From: Echinometra lucunter
Taxonomy: Eukaryota; Echinodermata; Echinoidea; Camarodonta; Echinometridae
DNA: 64,000 bases
Direction of reading: 5' to 3'
Assembly: GCA_029962745.1 (NCBI GenBank)
Contig: CM057169.1
Location: forward strand, 24,077,187 to 24,141,186
In this document: positions 57,618-64,000 of the stretch, one piece after another
Layout of the letters: each line of letters begins with the position of its first letter
Numbering within the stretch: the first letter of the stretch is position 1
The notes under the pieces: model-generated
Databases searched by the model: none
What the model was told of the DNA's origin: nothing
Seen by the model: only the letters and a program-made list of their open reading frames with translations
Position numbers and translations under genes: made by a program

Positions 57618-59667
57618 TCATATATGTCAATGACTGTTAAGTTATTGTGAAAATAAATGCGCATTTCCCAAATTCTGAATTTCGGTTTGATTTTGAGGTG
57701 GTGGGATGTATTCATTCATTTGCAAGTTGTTGAGTTTCTTTAAAACAAAATATAAAAATTACTTTTTTAGCTTAATTCTGATTGCAGGGAAAATTCGTCT
57801 TCTGAGAGCCTGAATGCATGACTCATATTTTTTTTTTTACATACTTAATTGGACTTTTCTTACGAGACTATTTGCCAAGGGGTACTTGGCCTAGGATTTA
57901 GTTGTTCGAGGCGTCCATATACATGATATATATGAAATCGATTCTACATTGAAGCGAAATATAATAAGCATGAAATGGACATGTTTCGAGTCAATTAAGA
58001 GGGGATAATATCACGTGAAAGTTTTTTTTTTTCTATTTATAGTACCCAGTTAGCATTTAGATGCAGAAAACTAAAACTAATTTTCATTGCACAGCAACAT
58101 TTAGTGTTAGCATTATAACGTAATGCACAAAGGAGGAATACTGACGTTTATTGCATTGTACTCCGAACATACACAACAATGTTCTCAAATTTGGAATTAC
58201 AAACTTTGTGAAGAAATATAAGTTTCGTGTAAGTTTGATTTGAATTGATTTGATTTGATTTATATATTGATTTCCTAATCATATTTCAAACATACAGCCA
58301 TGTTCATCAATTTGATATCTTACATTTGATTCAATATAAAATACAGGGGCTTAGCTACGGGAGGCCCGGGGGCACGCCCCCCCCCCCCCCCCCCATAAGA
58401 TAAAATAAATGTGCGTCCCCTCCCCCACAAAATCATGCTGAGGTACAATTTCAGTAAACAGTCGAGTGTAAAAAAAAAAACTCATTGGACAGTACCCAAT
58501 TAAGAAATCTCAGCCATGATCCTCCCTCCCTCCCCCCCCCCCCCGTTCCCCCTACTGAAAAAATCGTAGCTACGCCATTGATACAACACAAGACAAAGTA
58601 AAGAGTTTTGCCAATTTATTAGAAATTGATTTACACAAGTGATACATATTTTGCATAATTATGATGCTGGAGGGCTACAGCGAAAACACGAAGCTTGATT
58701 TGCAGGTGCAACCCTCTTTTAGTGCAAATATTTTCACTATTTTTAATTAATGATTTCCATTTTTCTAACTTTCTTCATAATTTCCACAAAATGAGGTAAG
58801 GGATATAACTTGATACAGAACTTGTCATTTCTACATTTTTATAACGTCAATGAAATTATGAAATTAAGAATTAATTAACAGCGCAAAATCTACAGAATTT
58901 ATTTATGTTCAATGTAGTAAATATATTCAGTGACTTTTCCATATAATATACTGTGTATCATAAATGCTGTTTATGTCACAAGAATAGTGAAAGTGGGAAT
59001 CAATACTCATTTTTTTTTTCTCTCATAATATCTACCTCAAAGACCTATGATTCTCAGAAGGAAAAAGTGACCCTTTCGCGGCTGTTATGAAAGTGAAAAT
59101 ATATCACTCCGGATCTAGTGATATGAAGATCTTAATTGAAAGTTTAAAAATATAAAAAAAACACTGTGCTGATAAAGCAGTCAAAAAGTAAATTGTCCTT
59201 TTTTATGAGACAGGGGAAATGAATGCACGTCTCCTTGTCAATTTTAACAAAACAGAGTAAAAACAGAACAGAGTTTTTACATTCCGAATCGAAATCAAAT
59301 CTGAAATATCTCCAAAACGTGGCCGTCTTTGTATACGTGTGTGTGTGTGTGTGTGTGTGCGTTTTATGGTGAGTGCAGGGGGTCGTTCTGCTCACCCACC
59401 TCGTTCACTGTCATAAAAAGTATTTAATTTCATAGTGCATTAATCATGTTAATCATCAAAATTAGAAGAAAAAATTACAAAATAAAAGATGTTCAAATGA
59501 TTTAGAGATGTAGAACTACCACCTCCTCCCCGGCCTCCCTCTCCTCACACATCAGAAGCAGGAAGATATTTTCTTGCTGAGATTCACTGGCTCCAAATCC
59601 GCCCCACCCCTCCCCCCCCCCCCCCCCGAGAAAAGATGCAGATACATAATTGATGGAAATGCAGATC
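57618..59667. other. intergenic between convergent GPCR and LRR genes
   Basis: Contains the GPCR polyadenylation signal (57652), a hAT-like MITE (58344-58580), a (GT)n tract at about 59335-59358 and a C run near 59612-59628. The 3' UTR of the minus-strand LRR gene must lie towards the right end. No additional gene is seen. Confidence 0.5.
58344..58580. mobile_element. hAT-like MITE
   Basis: CAGGGGCTTAGCTACGGG at the left and the inverted ATCGTAGCTACGCCATTG at the right. Flanking octamers ATAAAATA / ATACAACA agree at 6 of 8 positions. The interior has two C runs of 14 or more. It follows the same pattern as the other CAGGG elements. Confidence 0.65.
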
Positions 59668-62600
59668 CTATACTGAGGTTTCTTGGAATATAGCTTCAGT
59701 GAAATTCAGTGAATCTTGCTCGAGACGGTTATCCACATTTAATCCATGAGGATAGCCATGTCTTGACAACCTCTTACATTCAGGCTCAAATGTACCAACT
59801 CCATAGGAGCAGTTGTCTTCTCTGCCCATGTCAGGGGATGTTAAATCGCTATCAGAAGCACATACGGTTGGATAAGAAGCTAGATTTAGTTCATCCATGA
59901 CAGCATGATCAGTGGTTCGGATTGAAAACTCGTCCTGATCAATGATCTCACCAGATATTTCGCTTTCGTCTTCACCGTTTTCATGGCTTTCACGATCTCT
60001 TTCAAAGTCATCACTCCGGAAAGAAGTGGTATTCGACGTACTGCAAGTGTTAATATCTGAATCGTGGCTGGGTGTTAAGACACCATCCCGACCAACAAAC
60101 AGAACAGTCTCGCAGAGGCTTTGGTTAGATGGATTTGCTTCTCCTGTAACTAATGTCGAGCCAGAGGGTTTCTCATGGATCATTGCCTCTGTGACAAAGC
60201 GATGACAGCTATTTTCTTGGATGTTTGTTCGAACTTGGCGATTAGCCGATGCCACAGCGACAAGGTTCCGAATCGCGAATTTGGCTAAAATTTCGTTGAG
60301 GTTACTTCCGGCTTCAAGATCTTGTGTCAAAGTGGTGAAAGAATCATCATCTCCTTTTTCGACATCTCCGAAACTTCTGCGAAAGTAGGAGTGTTTAACA
60401 GCGTGCTTACTATGAACCACAGGATGAAGTCGGGGTCGTTGTATAGCCAGGCGTTCTAGAGAGGGTGCACGGTTGGTTGTTTGTCCAAAATCCTCATGCC
60501 GAGGGGGCGGTGATGGAGGTGAAGGTGTTAAACACACTTGCTGTTGGGGCTGAGGATGGGCTTCATCATGGACCCTGTCTTTCTCAGCGTCCGCAGATAG
60601 AGATCTAGTAGCAGAAGTTTCCATCTCCAGACTGTTATTAATATCCAGGTAAATGGCTGATCTTGCTCGATATATGTTCCTGCAATTATGTCCACACTGT
60701 GATGACTGCTTTCCTTTAAAGAGAATAATGGTGCCCAAGAGCAATCCAACAATAATTAAAACGACAGTGTTGGTAGTAGACCAGGAGTGGGAAGTTTCTT
60801 TGTATTGAGTAGCTTCATTTTGAGTGTCCCGTGACAAATCCCCTGTATTCCTGTTTACATCACGTAACGTTGACATGACTGGTGTGTTCGCAGATGAGTT
60901 ACCCTTGGTCAAGATTTCGATCGACGTGAAGGACCTTGAGGATGTGGTCTTTGGAAACTCCTTTACAGAAGGAACTGTATACGTGGTATACGATGGATCA
61001 CATGGGAGGTATTTTTGAGGAATGACACTCAATCTCTGACTGTAAACATTTTTGCATTCTACCAGTGGGACATCTATAGACGACATCGGAAAGACGGGGT
61101 CTACCTTTGATAAGAAAGAGATGTTGACAGTTCGAATGTTGTTCTTGATAATCAACTCATGTAACCACGTTATCCTGCAGTCACATATCACTGGATTTTG
61201 GGAAAGACGTAGTTCGAATTCAACAATCCGTGTTGGAAACACATCCCGAAAAAGTGTTTGCAGAGCGTTTTCGCGAAGATCAACGTAGGACAAATGTTGG
61301 CCGCCGAATGTCTTTGGGCCCAAAAATTTGATTGCGTTGGATTGTACATTAATGGCCACCAATGAAGGAACTGATCTGAAGGAACCCGAGTCTAGCCGAA
61401 CGATGCTGTTATGGGATAGATCAAGGTATTTGAGGGACTGGAGGCCTGTGAAAAATAATCCTTCTACAGATTCAAGATGGCAATATGCCAGAATTAGGTA
61501 GCGTAATTGTTCCAAACCTTTAAACAGTTCTCGATGTAGTAAAGGTCCTACAGGGTTCCTAGACATAAAGAATATCTTCAAAGAAACGCGACCATTGGCA
61601 TGCAAGGTATCTCTTGTTGATTCATTTCTTCTCCTCTCCAAAGAAACAATGTCTGCAGGACCGATATTTCCACAGTGGCTACGGTTGGAAAACCCGTTCT
61701 TTATGACAGAGATGTTGTTCCGTCTCATATCAATGTAGATAACATTATTGAGGTCGACATTCCAGCATTCTCTCAAAGATCTGATGTTGTTGTTCTGCAA
61801 ATAAAGATGTGTCAGCATGTGCAGACCGGCGAAAGTCCCCCGCAACAAAGTCTTGATTCGGTTGTTGTTAAGGTAGAGTTTAACAAGAGATGTCATTCCA
61901 ATGAACGAACGTGTTTCTAATTTATAAATCTTATTGTGCTGCAGGGTGAGTCTTTTCACATATCTCAAACCCAGGAAATTACCTTCACTGATTATCGAGA
62001 TAGAATTTTTCTGTAACGACATTTCTTCAAGACCCTCTAAAACTGGAAAGAATATTTATGTACGGTACTGATAGCTGCTGCTTGCAATATATTTGGCCGC
62101 AGTGTTTTCAGTTTATTTTTGGAAAGTTGAATGGCCGTTAGCTTCCCAAGATCCCTATCCCAACCACCATCAATCTTCTCGATAGAATTGTTGCGGAGTT
62201 CTAAAAATAAAAGTGATGTTAGAAAACGGAACGAACCATCGTTTAAAGCTTGAAGATGATTATTTTTCAGATATAGATACTTGAGGTGAACCATGCCCTC
62301 GGACCAGCCGCTCTGCAAGCAAAGGATTTCATTACTTGACAGATTTAACGATTCCAGGCGTGTAAATAGGCACCAATTGCTACGACTGATGGAAGAGATT
62401 TTGTTTTGGGATAGGTCGAGAAGGGTGATGTTACCAATGCTGTCACACCATCCTGGAAAGAGAGTTGTAATCTTATTGTTACTCTGGAAAAGACTTCTCA
62501 GGCTACTAAGTCCTGTAAATGTTGCTCTGTGTAGAGCTGTCATGAGATTGGAATTCAAAGACAATCCATGAAGGTTGATGAGGTCCTTTCCCCAGTCGCC

Positions 62601-62876
62601 TTGGAGGTTCCGAATCAAGTTGTTGTCAAAGGATAGTATCGACAGGAAAGTGGCCCCTTTGAAGCTGTTGCTCATAACACTATCAAGATGATTGCCTTCC
62701 AAGTTCATTGTGGTCACAGCGGAAGGGATTGTTGGTATGCGATTTAGATTCCGCCTATAACAGTCTAGCATGTCACCGTTTGTAGAACAATTGTCGGGTG
62801 TAGCCACGACATCTCTCATGATATACAGTGTGGCCATTGTCATTAAAACAATAGGTAGATGATACATTTCCATCAT
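59668..62876 (-). CDS. leucine-rich-repeat type I membrane protein, one frame break
   Basis: Two minus-strand open segments, 62876-62037 (279 codons) and 62022-59668 (784 codons), form one protein. The first has a signal-like N-terminus (hydrophobic residues 7-20), an LRRNT Cys pair (30, 39) and about eight LRRs. The second has about eight to nine more LRRs (residues 1-270), an LRRCT (CDC at 280-282, C323, C341), a Ser/Thr stalk and one TM helix (about 417-436). It ends in a ~348-residue cytoplasmic tail with PSPPSPPPR and acidic Ser-rich parts but no TIR or kinase domain. The frames differ by 26 nt at 62043-62068, a GT...AG stretch whose removal restores a 1060-residue reading frame; see findings. 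Such proteins act as adhesion, guidance or immune receptors, but no specific orthologue is recognised. Downstream of the ATG at 62876 it converges with the GPCR. Confidence 0.85.
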
Positions 62877-63270
62877 GATCTTTGAATGGAAGCAATTTAG
62901 AGATCAGCGCACTCAGAGGTATATGTTTATGATAGTTCTTCACTCCAAATATCAACCAAGTCAGTGGAACAATCTGTAGATAGGGGAAAAATCATTAGAA
63001 AGATTTGAGCTTAGGCCTCCAAGAATGTTAATACTTCCTATGTCTGTGCATGCTAGTCAAGACAATCACTATTCAAGCAGCAAGGCGTTTCTTTGTACGA
63101 TCATATCTCAAACAATAGGGGCCTGTGCAGTTTGTCGAAACCATGATAATTGGTCTTAATTCTTGACTAAATCAGCGTTATAGTCGGCTAGTTGTCCGCT
63201 ATGTGTTTCACGAAACTGTGTTGGCTAAGATCAACGCGATCAAAGACAACTTGAGAGACATGACATTGGA

Positions 63271-63438
63271 GTGTTGCAAGAAAGTTGCAATCGATTGCAA
63301 GTTGCAACTGATTGTCACTGGCCAATCAAAATCATTGTTGCATGCATGTCTTCTTAAAAGGGCAGACCCTGAGCTAATCAGAATGGTTGTTTCAAAATTA
63401 GCAATTATTTGCAATCGATTGCAACTTTCTTGCAACAC
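63271..63438. repeat. inverted repeat with TTGCAATCGATTGCAA core
   Basis: GTGTTGCAAGAAAGTTGCAA followed by TCGATTGCAA on the left matches, inverted, TTGCAATCGATTGCAACTTT and CTTGCAACAC on the right. Each arm itself contains the palindrome TTGCAATCGATTGCAA. A related TTGCAATCGATTTGAA motif occurs near 46433. Confidence 0.8.
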
Positions 63439-63517
63439 CCCAATGGACTTACATGTATATGACGCCTATAATCCCGCCATACCTATGTCATATTTTTGTA
63501 CTCTCAGAATTTTTTAA

Positions 63518-63624
63518 GGTTGGTTAAAATATGAGCCTACCAACTGTTGGTTAAAAAAAATCCCCATAATGTACATACAAACTTTTATTAACCAACGGTT
63601 GGTAGGTTCATATTTTAACCAACC
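63518..63624. repeat. hairpin of GGTTGGTTAAAATATGA arms
   Basis: GGTTGGTTAAAATATGAGCC with CAACTGTTGGTTAA on the left pairs with TTAACCAACGGTTGG and TCATATTTTAACCAACC on the right. Arms are about 37-40 bases with few mismatches and a ~30-base loop. Confidence 0.85.
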
Positions 63625-64000
63625 TCATGATTTTTAACCAACTTCCAGCGCCATCACATGTCATTAACTGGCAAAAAGGGACGCTTTGCAGCTTGATTTA
63701 TAAATCTGTTTTAAATACTTTCACTAAATCAGGAATTTTATCCCTGTTCATTTTATGGGGATGTATCATATTTCCGTTCGAGTTGCGTTGTCACTATAAA
63801 CTTAATGGAATCAATGCATTTATTTCTACATTTTTCATGAAAAAATAGATATCTACAATTGCACATTTGAATTCATAGGTGAAAAAAAATATTTACATAA
63901 GATTACATAGACTGATCAAAATATAGAAGAGAAGGGAAAATATCAAAACGAGGAAATAAAAGATAGGCCTCTATGAAATATCGAGTCTCATAATGCTCTA

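Larger units (their letters stand above)
62877..64000. other. upstream region of the LRR gene, hairpin-rich
   Basis: Expected to hold the LRR promoter. Two inverted repeats dominate (63271-63438 and 63518-63624). ORFs seen here lie in the palindromes. No further gene is seen up to the window edge. Confidence 0.5.

Noticed and set aside
59709..62571. Several plus-strand ORFs (60-92 codons)
   Set aside because: Antisense shadows of the long minus-strand LRR coding sequence.
1..64000. CRISPR arrays, operons, prokaryotic promoters or ribosome-binding sites
   Set aside because: The sequence is plainly eukaryotic with spliced genes; the tandem repeats seen are minisatellites or exon/intron duplications without spacer structure.

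Overview
This is a eukaryotic (animal) genomic window: AT-rich, intron-bearing, with GT-AG splice junctions, long interspersed non-coding DNA, LINE remnants, MITEs, microsatellites and one 500-base assembly gap (33419-33918). The MO25/CAB39, bL2m, TOM6 and CMC4 homologues are all of metazoan type. The repeat style (dispersed TACATGTA palindromes, TIR elements beginning with GCCTCCGCC around nuclear-receptor-like half-site minisatellites, poly-C-bearing MITEs) makes me think of a marine invertebrate deuterostome, most likely an echinoderm. That assignment is inference, not proof.

Layout. 1-16.9 kb: no convincing conserved gene; relics of several LINEs (2.5, 4.6-6.4, 16.0-16.8 kb) and many MITEs. 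16.9-23.3 kb (+): a complete CAB39/MO25 coding sequence in seven coding exons, with a 190-bp tandem triplication straddling the intron 3/exon junction. 23.3-30.6 kb: 3' flank and MITEs. 30.7-31.4 kb (+): a two-exon CMC4 (p8, twin CX9C) gene. 36.9-39.1 kb (-): a two-exon TOMM6 gene whose intron holds a truncated LINE. 39.6-43.1 kb: two further minus-strand LINE relics. 44.6-47.7 kb (+): MRPL2 (bL2m) in five coding exons. 49.5-50.3 kb: a complete TIR element built from five ~150-bp units. 53.0-57.6 kb (+): an atypical class A (rhodopsin-like) GPCR in five coding exons. 59.7-62.9 kb (-): a leucine-rich-repeat type I membrane protein, convergent with the GPCR and interrupted by one frame break.

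How the genes relate. Three of the recognisable genes (CMC4, TOMM6, MRPL2) encode mitochondrial proteins: an intermembrane-space CX9C protein, an outer-membrane import subunit and a matrix ribosomal protein. CAB39 is a cytosolic scaffold that activates STK11/LKB1 and other STE20-family kinases. Nothing shows co-regulation, so this may be chance clustering. The two right-hand genes encode cell-surface receptors. CMC4 and TOMM6 were assembled from short exons by matching splice phase and protein family; they are too small to stand out as open reading frames.

Most notable: the CAB39 exon/intron triplication that creates decoy acceptors leading to a truncated reading frame; transposons carrying arrays of DR1-type AGGTCA sites; a GPCR lacking both the TM3/ECL2 disulphide cysteines and the TM6 proline; a 26-nt GT...AG segment whose removal restores the LRR gene; and a fragment of the LRR gene's tail-coding sequence lying inside the neighbouring GPCR intron. 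I found no prokaryote-style system, CRISPR array or rRNA gene.
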